Shown here piece after piece: positions 37,201 to 41,165 of a stretch of 64,000 bases of DNA (within the stretch, counting starts at the first letter, position 1; every line of letters starts with the position of its first letter). The position numbers and the translations under genes are program-made. The DNA comes from Symbiodinium natans (taxonomy: Eukaryota > Sar > Dinophyceae > Suessiales > Symbiodiniaceae), in contig CAJNDS010002415.1 in assembly GCA_905221605.1 (NCBI GenBank), positions 177,001 through 241,000 on the forward strand, written 5' to 3'. The notes beneath the pieces were generated by a model, which saw only the letters and a list, made by a program, of their open reading frames with translations, was not told where the DNA came from and searched no databases.

Positions 37201-39505
37201 CCCAAAACCCTGGACCCTAAAGGCAGCAACCCTCAAACCCCGCAGCCCAAGAGCCCCCGAACCCTAAACCCTAAACCCTAAACCCTAAACCCTAGAATAC
37301 ATCTGCAGAAGGCGAAAGCCAGCAAATCGGCGAAGGCTGCTGGGGCTCCCTGCAAAGGTCGTACTCCTGAGGCTAGCGATCTCTAAGCCCTAATCCCTAA
37401 ACCCTAAATCCTCAACCCTAAGCGATCCCTAAACCCTAAACCCTAAACCCTTAACCCTTCAAACCCTAGACCCTAACACCTAAGAGTCGCCAACCCCTTA
37501 GGGGTTCATTGGATTTCAAGGGCTTATGAGGGCCTCGCGGTTCTTTGGATGAAGGGTTTAGGGTTTAGGGTTTAGGGTTTAGGGTTTAGGGTTTAGGGTT
37601 TAGGGTTTAGGGTTTTGTGGCTTTAGGGTTTAGGGTTTAGGGTTGAAGGGTGGTGAGGCCCAAAGCTTCTAGGAAGTCAGACATGCTACTCCACGCCACT
37701 CCCTGAACCCCGTGGTGTGTAGGGTTTAGGGTTTAGGGTTTAGGGTTTGGGGTTTGGGGTTTAGGGTTTAGGGTTTAGGGTTTAGGGTTTAGGGTTTTCG
37801 GGATTTGTGGCTTAGGGTTGAGGGGCCTAGGCCGAAGGGTTTGGGCTGTGGGGCGTCCAGGGCTCTGGAATTTCAAGGTTTCCGGTATCCTGCGAGGGCA
37901 GAAGAGCATCCTTCCTTGCTGGAAAAGACTCATAAACCCTAAACCCTAAACCCTAAACCCTAAACCCTAAACCCTAAACCCAGAAGCGGCCCTGGCCCCC
38001 CAAAGAAAAGCGAATCTCTGAGAGGGGTCATGTTGGTGGCTGCCGGATCCGAATTGGGTTCAGGGTTTAGGGTTTCGGGGTTTAGGGTTCAGGGTTTAGG
38101 GTTTCGGGGTTTAGGGTTTAGTGTTTAGGGTCTAGGGTCGGGTAGGGTTTGGGGCTTATAGGGTTTAATTCGGGATCAGAGCCCTGCAGGGTACGGCCGT
38201 ACATGAAGTAGGCGCCCTTGGCGGGTCCTTCTCCTAATTGCTGCCTTTCGTTTTCGGGTGCTAGCAGAGAGGCCCCACAACTTTCCCAAGAGCCGGATGC
38301 ACTTGGGGCTTGAAAGCTCGTATTTTGGGGCAGAAGCGCCCGTTTGGGGCGTTTCGACAATAGGGGTACCTCTTTTGTGTCTACCCTACTTAGGAAAATA
38401 CCAACCTAGAAACCCTAAACCCCAAAGCCCTAAACCCTAAACCCCGAACCCTAAACCCTAAACCCTAAACCGAACCCTAAATCCTAAACCCTAAACCCCT
38501 AAACCCCAAACCCCTAAACCCTAAACCCTAAACCCCTAAACCCCTAAACCCCTAGACCCCAAACCCCTAAACCCGAAAGCCCTCATTTCTGCCAAGGAGC
38601 GCCACCAGCAGCGAAGAAGCGCACAAGTCCCGCGCCTGCCGCTGCCAGGCCCGCGAGGCAGCTTAGGGCTGTAGGGTTTAGGGTTTAGGGTGTAGGGTGT
38701 AGGGTTTAGGGTTTAGGGCTTAGGGCTTAGGGCTTAGGGCTTCGGGTTTAGGGTTTAGGGCTTACGGTTCAGGGTTTACGGCTGAAGGTTGAGGGTCATA
38801 GTAGAGTGACACAGGCCTTCTCAACCCTTAACCCTAAAACCCGAACTCTCAAGTTTCTATTTGGGGTTTAAGGTTTAGGGTTTCGGGTTCGAAAGTCCTG
38901 TCGCCAGAAGTGAACCAACGGGGTCGTCAGCACGGCTCCTCTTGTGAATTCCTGTCTAAGGGCTTAGTGTAGGCCATTCAGGTAGTTCCGCCCAAATACA
39001 CCTCATATAACCCTTCAAAAGCTTAATGCCCTCCTAAACCCTAAACCCTGAGCCTAATGTAACGTACCCCGCATGGCAACTGCTTTCCTGACGCGGCCAT
39101 TAAGTTAGGGTTCTCTATGGAAGAATCCAAAATCAACAGAGGACCCGAATACAAATAAGGAACACTCAAGGATAGATTGGGGTCGCTGCTACCCTTAACC
39201 CTATAAACCCTAAAGCTTCAACTCTGAACCTATACCAGGACATACAAGTTAAGCCAGTTAAGCTCTAAGCCCGAGTCAGGAGAGAGTCTCGGTACTTAGC
39301 ATGAACACACAACACGGAATGCTGCTCTCCCAGAAACCTAAACCCGCACCCCGTCACCCTAGTTACACTCTAAACCCTAAACCCTAAACCCTAAACCCTG
39401 AGCCCTGAACCCTAAACCCTAAACCCTAAACCCTAAGCCCTAACCTTGAACTTGAAACCCCAAGGGCTCACCTCGGGATGCCACTCGCCGACCGAAAAAG
39501 GCCAT
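7244..39505 (-). CDS. DLD: Dihydrolipoyl dehydrogenase (E3), mitochondrial; split gene of at least 36 exons
   Basis: E3 is the FAD flavoenzyme that reoxidises lipoyl groups of the pyruvate, 2-oxoglutarate and branched-chain dehydrogenase complexes and the glycine cleavage system, passing electrons to NAD+. Thirty-six short exons read in order on the minus strand give the whole protein, about 490 residues (usual length 470-510). The motifs are: FAD-binding GAGPGG; the redox disulfide C-L-N-V-G-C; the ATGS motif; NAD-binding GGGVIG; the second FAD motif AIGD; and the C-terminal HPTVSE that supplies the catalytic His and Glu. The start is ATG 39505-39503, followed by an Arg-rich presequence ending in RFFA, which fits mitochondrial import. 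The stop is TAA 7246-7244. Phase is continuous at every junction except exon 8-9. I read donors as GC in 27, GT in 5 and GA in 2 of 34 resolved introns. Acceptors are AG followed by G apart from exon 2. Coding is about 4.5% of the span. No stop or frameshift is seen, so the gene appears functional. Confidence 0.95.
7490..7607. repeat. DLD: TTTAGGG array in DLD intron 35
   Basis: About 16 near-perfect heptamers on the + strand; CCCTAAA in transcript sense. Confidence 0.95.
7673..7714 (-). CDS. DLD: DLD exon 35 (catalytic His-Glu)
   Basis: Encodes [14 protein letters not shown]. His of HPT and the final Glu are the general acid/base pair. The other His usual two residues earlier is Met here. 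Acceptor GGCCAG, GC donor. Confidence 0.96.
8207..8247 (-). CDS. DLD: DLD exon 34
   Basis: Encodes (S)[13 protein letters not shown]. Acceptor CCTGAG, GC donor. Confidence 0.9.
9174..9210 (-). CDS. DLD: DLD exon 33
   Basis: Encodes [12 protein letters not shown] plus one base. The usual HIIGPNAGE is altered to HIINAIAGD. Acceptor ACCAG, GC donor chosen to keep family spacing. Confidence 0.88.
9522..9610. repeat. DLD: TTTAGGG array in DLD intron 32
   Basis: About 12 heptamers on the + strand with two GGGCTTA variants. Confidence 0.95.
9955..10020. mobile_element. Fold-back element, family B, truncated
   Basis: Begins TACAAGGAGGGGCCCCC and carries CTATAGTTGACTTAAGAAGC. The opposite end is missing. 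Confidence 0.6.
10167..10202 (-). CDS. DLD: DLD exon 32
   Basis: Encodes [12 protein letters not shown]. Acceptor CAGCAG, GC donor. Confidence 0.93.
10265..10396. mobile_element. Fold-back element, family A (CCTCCAAG ends)
   Basis: The right end is AGTACCATGAACCTCCAAGTA. The left end is degenerate. Internal TTATAG/ACTTATA words are shared with the other family A copies. Confidence 0.65.
10720..10802 (-). CDS. DLD: DLD exon 31 (largest exon, 83 nt)
   Basis: Contains [13 protein letters not shown] and NMDTEGFVK, diagnostic of E3. Acceptor GGCCAG, GC donor (GCACCG). Inward-facing heptamer arrays lie on both sides. Confidence 0.96.
10856..10952. repeat. DLD: TTTATAGGG 9-mer array next to DLD exon 31
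   Basis: About ten copies of a nonamer variant of the telomere unit, ending in a G-run at about 10965-10975. The same variant recurs at 30838-30950 and 60438-60640. Confidence 0.92.
11354..11440. repeat. DLD: CCCTAAA array in DLD intron 30
   Basis: About 12 heptamers on the + strand, between exons 30 and 31. Confidence 0.95.
11715..11757 (-). CDS. DLD: DLD exon 30
   Basis: Encodes [14 protein letters not shown] plus one base. Acceptor CTTCAG, GC donor, followed at once by a G-run in transcript sense. Confidence 0.95.
12212..12241 (-). CDS. DLD: DLD exon 29
   Basis: Encodes [10 protein letters not shown], an invariant E3 segment. Acceptor TTGCAG, GT donor. Confidence 0.95.
13031..13073 (-). 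CDS. DLD: DLD exon 28
   Basis: Encodes (E)[14 protein letters not shown]. Acceptor CCAAG, GT donor. Start of the dimer-interface domain. Confidence 0.94.
13349..13377 (-). CDS. DLD: DLD exon 27
   Basis: Encodes AEDEGAMVA plus two bases of Glu. Acceptor CTTCAG, GC donor. Confidence 0.92.
13769..13810 (-). CDS. DLD: DLD exon 26 (second FAD motif)
   Basis: Encodes [14 protein letters not shown]. Acceptor AATCAG, GC donor. The Asp contacts the FAD ribityl in this family. Confidence 0.95.
14225..14263 (-). CDS. DLD: DLD exon 25
   Basis: Encodes [13 protein letters not shown]. Acceptor CAGCAG, GC donor. The following Ala-Ile-Gly-Asp is on exon 26. Confidence 0.94.
14278..14393. mobile_element. 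Fold-back element, family B
   Basis: Internal CTAACTACAGTTAAGGGAC and CTACTTATAACTAGG, ending GGGGCCCCCTCCTTGT. In DLD intron 24, next to exon 25. Confidence 0.8.
14756..14811 (-). CDS. DLD: DLD exon 24
   Basis: Encodes (R)[18 protein letters not shown]. Acceptor TCCCAG; donor taken as GC after AAG. A GT two codons earlier is possible but shortens a conserved turn. Confidence 0.9.
15551..15644. mobile_element. Fold-back element, family B, diverged
   Basis: Ends GGGGTCCCCTCCTTGTA with degenerate internal blocks. In DLD intron 23. Confidence 0.6.
15916..16012. mobile_element. Fold-back element, family A (right end decayed)
   Basis: Starts TACTTGGAGGTTCGTGG after an AT run. The complementary end survives only as CCCACCTGTGAA. 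Confidence 0.55.
16508..16550 (-). CDS. DLD: DLD exon 23
   Basis: Encodes [14 protein letters not shown] plus one base, the VLV-x-x-GRR motif. Acceptor CAGAG, GC donor. Confidence 0.93.
17436..17477 (-). CDS. DLD: DLD exon 22
   Basis: Encodes [14 protein letters not shown]. Acceptor GCGCAG, GC donor. Flanked on both sides by inward-facing heptamer arrays. Confidence 0.92.
18106..18141 (-). CDS. DLD: DLD exon 21
   Basis: Encodes [12 protein letters not shown] after acceptor AACGAG. GT donor (GTGCGC). Confidence 0.93.
18487..18585 (+). repeat. Dispersed ~100-bp repeat, copy 2
   Basis: Copy of the element at 5893-5990, with the same order of conserved blocks, inside DLD intron 20. Confidence 0.75.
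18626..18662 (-). CDS. DLD: DLD exon 20
   Basis: Encodes (Q)[12 protein letters not shown]. Acceptor GCAAG, GC donor. Confidence 0.94.
18973..19027. repeat. ATG/GAT trinucleotide microsatellite
   Basis: About 18 triplets with one ATA interruption. The flanking open frames on both strands are repeat artefacts (poly-Asp, poly-Met or poly-Ser). Lies in DLD intron 19. Confidence 0.95.
19746..19806. mobile_element. Fold-back element, family B, truncated
   Basis: Shares AAGTCCCTTAACTACAGTTAG and the ATCCTTGTA end; in DLD intron 19 beside a C-run. Confidence 0.55.
19891..19939 (-). CDS. DLD: DLD exon 19
   Basis: Encodes (G)[15 protein letters not shown] plus two bases. Acceptor ATCCAG, GC donor (GCTCGT). 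A later GTGAGT would also be a donor, but only the GC site keeps the spacing to exon 20 normal. Confidence 0.92.
20252..20472 (-). pseudogene. Ty1/copia reverse-transcriptase fragment in DLD intron 18
   Basis: The minus strand reads [18 protein letters not shown], then [14 protein letters not shown] with the catalytic VDD of copia-type RT. After one in-frame TAG it continues as [14 protein letters not shown], the conserved FryCGkeI-Q segment. About 73 codons, no other pol domains nearby, and heptamer arrays on both sides. It is a dead fragment captured inside an intron. Confidence 0.85.
21133..21160 (-). CDS. DLD: DLD exon 18
   Basis: Encodes VVEFLPTIG plus one base. Acceptor CAGAG, GC donor. 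Matches the end of the NAD-binding strand. Confidence 0.92.
21602..21694. mobile_element. Fold-back element, family B
   Basis: Shares GGGACTTATAACCTAAGC, CTCTACTTATAG and the GGGTCCCTCCTTGTA end. In DLD intron 17. Confidence 0.8.
21712..21788 (-). pseudogene. Short coding-like fragment, unidentified
   Basis: The minus strand reads [19 protein letters not shown] in a block free of heptamers between DLD exons 17 and 18. It does not match E3. It may be another transposon remnant or an unrelated captured piece. Confidence 0.3.
22044..22130. repeat. DLD: CCCTAAA array in DLD intron 17
   Basis: About 12 heptamers. The rest of this intron to 22800 is a degenerate field of AACCCT-like words with no other recognised content. 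Confidence 0.93.
22839..22892 (-). CDS. DLD: DLD exon 17 (second half of NAD motif)
   Basis: Encodes [18 protein letters not shown] after acceptor CCCGAG. GC donor. Tyr replaces the usual Trp after GSV. Confidence 0.95.
23456..23558. mobile_element. Fold-back element, family A
   Basis: TACTTGGAGGTTC at the left and GAGCCTCCAAGTA at the right, 103 bp, no coding. In DLD intron 16. Confidence 0.75.
23698..23737 (-). CDS. DLD: DLD exon 16 (first half of NAD motif)
   Basis: Encodes [13 protein letters not shown]. Acceptor GCCCAG, donor GC. The NAD-binding glycine loop continues in exon 17. Confidence 0.93.
24386..24520. mobile_element. Fold-back element, family A
   Basis: TACTTGGAGGTTCATGGTAC at the left and CCTCCAAGTA at the right, 135 bp, with internal CTTATAA words. 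In DLD intron 15. Confidence 0.85.
24567..24596 (-). CDS. DLD: DLD exon 15
   Basis: Encodes (Q)IVSSTGALD(L), the conserved IVSSTGAL segment. Acceptor GCCCAG; donor reads GA (GACTCT). Confidence 0.93.
24966..25060. repeat. DLD: TTTAGGG array in DLD intron 14
   Basis: About 13 perfect heptamers on the + strand. Confidence 0.97.
25480..25539 (-). CDS. DLD: DLD exon 14 (ATGS motif)
   Basis: Encodes [19 protein letters not shown] plus two bases. Acceptor ACACAG, GC donor. Contains the conserved ATGS turn. Confidence 0.93.
26617..26675 (-). CDS. DLD: DLD exon 13
   Basis: Encodes [19 protein letters not shown] plus two bases. Acceptor GCAGAG, GC donor. Leads into the ATGS motif. Confidence 0.93.
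26728..26864. repeat. AT-rich (TA/TATC) microsatellite
   Basis: Alternating TA and TATC runs over about 135 bases, just upstream of DLD exon 13. Confidence 0.92.
27382..27432 (-). CDS. DLD: DLD exon 12
   Basis: Encodes [17 protein letters not shown], a very well conserved E3 segment. Acceptor ACGCAG sits next to a CCCTAAA array (transcript sense). GC donor. Confidence 0.95.
27432..27512. repeat. DLD: TTTAGGG array abutting the DLD exon 12 acceptor
   Basis: About 11 heptamers beginning within ten bases of the acceptor. In transcript sense it is CCCTAAA running into the splice site. Confidence 0.95.
28104..28436 (-). pseudogene. GC-rich coding-like block in DLD intron 11
   Basis: The minus frame from 28408 reads [18 protein letters not shown] and onward for about 90 codons. 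Competing frames are open too, so GC content may explain it. Possibly a retroelement fragment. No match to E3. Confidence 0.3.
28929..28957 (-). CDS. DLD: DLD exon 11
   Basis: Encodes (G)IEGLFKRDK. The CCCTAAA array runs to within a few bases of its AAG acceptor; GC donor. Confidence 0.93.
29967..30041. repeat. AT/TG microsatellite
   Basis: A TA run passing into GT repeats, in DLD intron 10. Confidence 0.93.
30348..30375 (-). CDS. DLD: DLD exon 10
   Basis: Encodes DAAVKKLTG plus one base of Gly. Acceptor TGCCAG, donor GC. Joins exon 11 to give the LTGGIEGLF motif. Confidence 0.93.
30559..30619 (-). repeat. DLD: Partial duplication of DLD exon 9 and its donor
   Basis: Nearly identical to 30686-30747. 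It contains the last seven or so codons of exon 9 (KMMANK), the donor and the first ~35 intron bases. It lacks the 5' half and an acceptor, so it should not be spliced in. Lies 127 bases downstream of the true copy. Confidence 0.88.
30723..30764 (-). CDS. DLD: DLD exon 9
   Basis: Encodes [14 protein letters not shown] after acceptor TCTCAG. Donor reads GA (GACCCC). Its 3' half and the intron start are duplicated at 30559-30619. Confidence 0.88.
30838..30950. repeat. DLD: TTTATAGGG / TTTGTAGGG / TTTCAAGGG variant array
   Basis: Nonamer units change in blocks along the array, so a 60-residue open frame rich in Gly-Phe appears by chance. Lies in DLD intron 8. Confidence 0.92.
31806..32056. repeat. 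DLD: Diverging heptamer arrays in DLD intron 8
   Basis: TTTAGGG units at 31806-31863 are followed by CCCTAAA units at 31974-32056, the reverse order to that found around exons. The 110 bases between show nothing recognisable. This is the arrangement expected inside an intron. Confidence 0.9.
32057..32173. mobile_element. Fold-back element, family B
   Basis: Shares TACTAACTGTAGTTAGGAGAC-like, CTCTACTTATAACC and GGGCCTCCTTGTA blocks in the same order as 46885-47009. Adjoins a CCCTAAA array. Confidence 0.78.
32709..32769 (-). CDS. DLD: DLD exon 8
   Basis: Encodes [19 protein letters not shown] and one more Ser codon plus one base, after acceptor TTGCCAG. The likely donor is GC (GCTGCA). That leaves a phase that does not match exon 9, so a tiny exon may be missing between them. 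Confidence 0.9.
33481..33593. mobile_element. Fold-back element, family B, inverted orientation
   Basis: Begins TACAAGGAGCCTCC, with TTATAAGTAGAGTTGTAAGG, the reverse complement of the family B core. In DLD intron 7. Confidence 0.72.
33760..33780 (-). CDS. DLD: DLD exon 7 (21 nt, second redox cysteine)
   Basis: Exactly seven codons, VGCIPSK, between acceptor AGCCAG and donor GCGCGC. It supplies the second Cys of C-L-N-V-G-C, so the catalytic disulfide is assembled across an intron. Confidence 0.95.
33883..33999. mobile_element. Fold-back element, family A
   Basis: TACTTGGAGG and CCTCCAAGTG ends, 117 bp, in DLD intron 6. Confidence 0.8.
34221..34263. repeat. Long G-run
   Basis: About 42 of 43 bases are G. 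The longest of many G or C runs of 12 or more, including 15226-15247, 16998-17019, 17218-17233, 19672-19695, 24097-24117, 35200-35215, 45820-45837. They occur in introns and between genes, never in an exon. Confidence 0.95.
34753..34783 (-). CDS. DLD: DLD exon 6 (first redox cysteine)
   Basis: Encodes [10 protein letters not shown], completing Lys with its first base. GC donor (GCAACT). It carries the first Cys of the active-site disulfide. Confidence 0.93.
35535..35583 (-). CDS. DLD: DLD exon 5
   Basis: Encodes [16 protein letters not shown] after acceptor GAGCAG. It ends inside a Lys codon before a GT donor (GTCGGG). Matches the helix and second strand of the FAD fold. Confidence 0.95.
36049..36187. 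mobile_element. Fold-back element, family A
   Basis: Ends TACTTGAAGGTGCATGGTAC and GTACCATGAACCTCCAAGTA form a long stem; 139 bp, in DLD intron 4. Confidence 0.87.
36438..36468 (-). CDS. DLD: DLD exon 4 (FAD GxGxxG motif)
   Basis: Encodes [10 protein letters not shown]; the exon proper probably starts two bases upstream at 36470 after CCCGAG. GC donor. This is the dinucleotide-binding loop for FAD. Confidence 0.93.
37354..37366 (-). CDS. DLD: DLD exon 3 (13 nt)
   Basis: CTCAG acceptor, codons E-Y-D-L plus one base, then a GC donor. With exon 4 it gives [12 protein letters not shown], the classic start of the FAD-binding fold. It is the smallest exon that I could place. Confidence 0.8.
38610..38641 (-). 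CDS. DLD: DLD exon 2 (end of presequence)
   Basis: Acceptor CTGGCAG, then [11 protein letters not shown] in phase with exon 1. The 3' border is the GC that makes exon 3 join in phase 0, but the frame stays open a little further, so this border is less certain. Acceptor is AG|C, unlike the others. Confidence 0.65.
39472..39505 (-). CDS. DLD: DLD exon 1 (start codon, mitochondrial presequence)
   Basis: Encodes [11 protein letters not shown] plus one base. The next bases are GTGAGC, a canonical GT donor. Three Arg, no acidic residue and two Phe fit a mitochondrial targeting peptide. The start is chosen because it is the only in-frame ATG before the conserved region that links in phase to exon 2. 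Confidence 0.8.
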
Positions 39506-39670
39506 CGTCACGAATGCGCGGAAGGAAAAAAGGGGCCGCTTTGTCAGTCGGAGGTGCAACTGGGCCAATGGCGACGGTTTAGGGCTTAGGGTGTGGGGGT
39601 TTGGGGTTTAGGTTTAGGGTTTCAGGTTCATCATCCGGGAGAACACTTGGAGGGGGGGGGGGGTGGGGGG

Positions 39671-39870
39671 AGGGCTTAGGGCTTAGGGCTTAGGGCTTAG
39701 GCTTTAGGGCTTAGGGCTTAGGGTTTAAGGCTTAGGGCTTAGGGCTTAGGGCTTTGGGTTTAGGGCTTAGGGTTTAGGGCTTAGGGTTTAGGGCTAGGGT
39801 TTAGGGCTTAGGGCTTAGGGCTTAGGGCTTACAGTAGGGTTTAGGGTTTAGGGCTAGGGTTTAGGGTTTA
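39671..39870. repeat. GGGCTTA-variant heptamer array
   Basis: About 26 heptamers in which GGGCTTA predominates over GGGTTTA. It follows a G-run at 39653-39669. Confidence 0.93.
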
Positions 39871-40406
39871 GGGCACTTCTTTTTGTCCGGCGTCCCGCAG
39901 CGGAGGCGTGGTTCGACGATATGGACGGAGGCTGGCAGGCTGAGGAGGGACTCCGCAGACGTTTTTTTAGCTATTTAGCTATATAGCTATTTAGCTATTT
40001 AGGGTTTAGGGGTTTCTTGGGTTTTGGGGTTTTTGGGGTTGATGGCAACCGCGCAAGTACCAGTTGGAGATAGCCTTCGGTGCACTGAGGCCCTTACGAA
40101 GGTGTACTTGGAGGGGTTCGGGGGTAAACGGTAAACCCTGAAAGGCTTCAAAAGCGCTCTTGCGCATCATGACACTGGCCACCACATGAACATTGCCACG
40201 ACGGCACACGAGGAGAAACACACACCAAAAAAAGGTCAACCTTTCAATTATGGTAGGCTTGTACATATATATATATATGCCCTAAACGCTAAACGCTAAA
40301 CGCTAAACCCTAAACCCCCCCCAAACAGGGAATAAGGGCACTACTGGGCTTCCTAAAAGCCTTGAAAGTCCATGAACACCCCTGCGCCCCGGTTGAAGGT
40401 GATGAT

Positions 40407-40501
40407 TTGGGATGTTCCCCCCTTGTTCTAACCGTCCTGAAACGGGATTATAGAACCCCCGAGTATAATCCCTAATCATAGTATAAGGGGGAACGTCCCA
40501 A
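40407..40501. mobile_element. Fold-back element, family C
   Basis: TTGGGATGTTCCCCCCTTG at the left, GTATAAGGGGGAACGTCCCAA at the right. No target duplication visible. Upstream of DLD exon 1. Confidence 0.85.
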
Positions 40502-40545
40502 CCTCTAACCCTAAACCCTAAACCCTAAACCCTAAACCCACAAGC

Positions 40546-40596
40546 ATCTTCTTGGCCGTGGGGTTGTGAGCCCAGATGTCGAGTCCCGAGCCCCTC
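40546..40596 (-). CDS. Exon of unidentified minus-strand gene (peptide RGSGLDIWAHNPT)
   Basis: After acceptor CTTAAG the frame that joins the exon at 40941-40969 reads RGSGLDIWAHNPTAKKM. The donor is either GC after Thr (ending 40557) or GC after AAGAT (ending 40546). Inward-facing heptamer arrays flank it, as around DLD exons. Product unknown. Confidence 0.55.
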
Positions 40597-40940
40597 CTTA
40601 AGCCGGACGGGGTTTAGGGTTTAGGGTTTAGGGTTTAGGGTTTAGGGTTTAGGGCGTAGGGTTTAGAGGATTCTGGTGGTTTAAGGGTTCTGGGTTTTGG
40701 GGTTCAGGAGTTCCAGGGCTTCGGGCTCATGAGAAACGAGGGTTGAAGGACTTGAGGTCTAGCAGCCTAGGCTTCAAAAACTCCAACTAAATTCAAGCCG
40801 AACTAACCCTAAACCCTGAACCCTAAACCCTAAACCCTAAACCCTAAACCCTAGGGTTTAGGGTTTGGGGTTTAGGGTTCAAGGGCTTCGTAGTACCGAC
40901 CTTGCAGCCGGCAATCACCCAACCAGCGCTGGCTCAGCGC

Positions 40941-40969
40941 AGCTCTTCTTTGAAGGGGTCGGGCCGAGC
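40941..40969 (-). CDS. Exon of unidentified minus-strand gene (peptide ARPDPFKEEL)
   Basis: Acceptor CTCCGAG, GC donor (GCGCTG). It ends with two bases that complete a Leu codon with the first base of the exon at 40596, so the two join in phase. Not part of E3. Confidence 0.55.
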
Positions 40970-40996
40970 CTCGGAGGGTTTAGGGTTTAGGGTTTA

Positions 40997-41165
40997 GGGT
41001 TTAGGGGTTTAAGGGTTTAAGGGTTTGAGGGTTTAAGGTTTTAAGGGTTTAAGGGTTTAAGGGTTTTAGGGTTTTCGGGTTTAAGGGTTTTAGGGTTTTA
41101 GGGTTTTAGGGTTTAAGGGTTTAGGGTTCTGGGGTTTTCGGGTTTTGGGGTTTTAGGGTTTAGGG
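40997..41165. repeat. TTTAAGGG / TTTTAGGG octamer array
   Basis: Octamer variants of the telomere unit, switching from TTTAAGGG to TTTTAGGG along the array. Confidence 0.88.

Larger units (their letters stand above)
39506..40545. other. Region upstream of DLD, no exon recognised
   Basis: Contains a GGGCTTA/GGGTTTA array (39671-39870), a short TTTAGCTA repeat (39967-40000) and one family C element. No promoter motif can be named; dinoflagellate promoters lack a reliable TATA signal. Confidence 0.5.
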
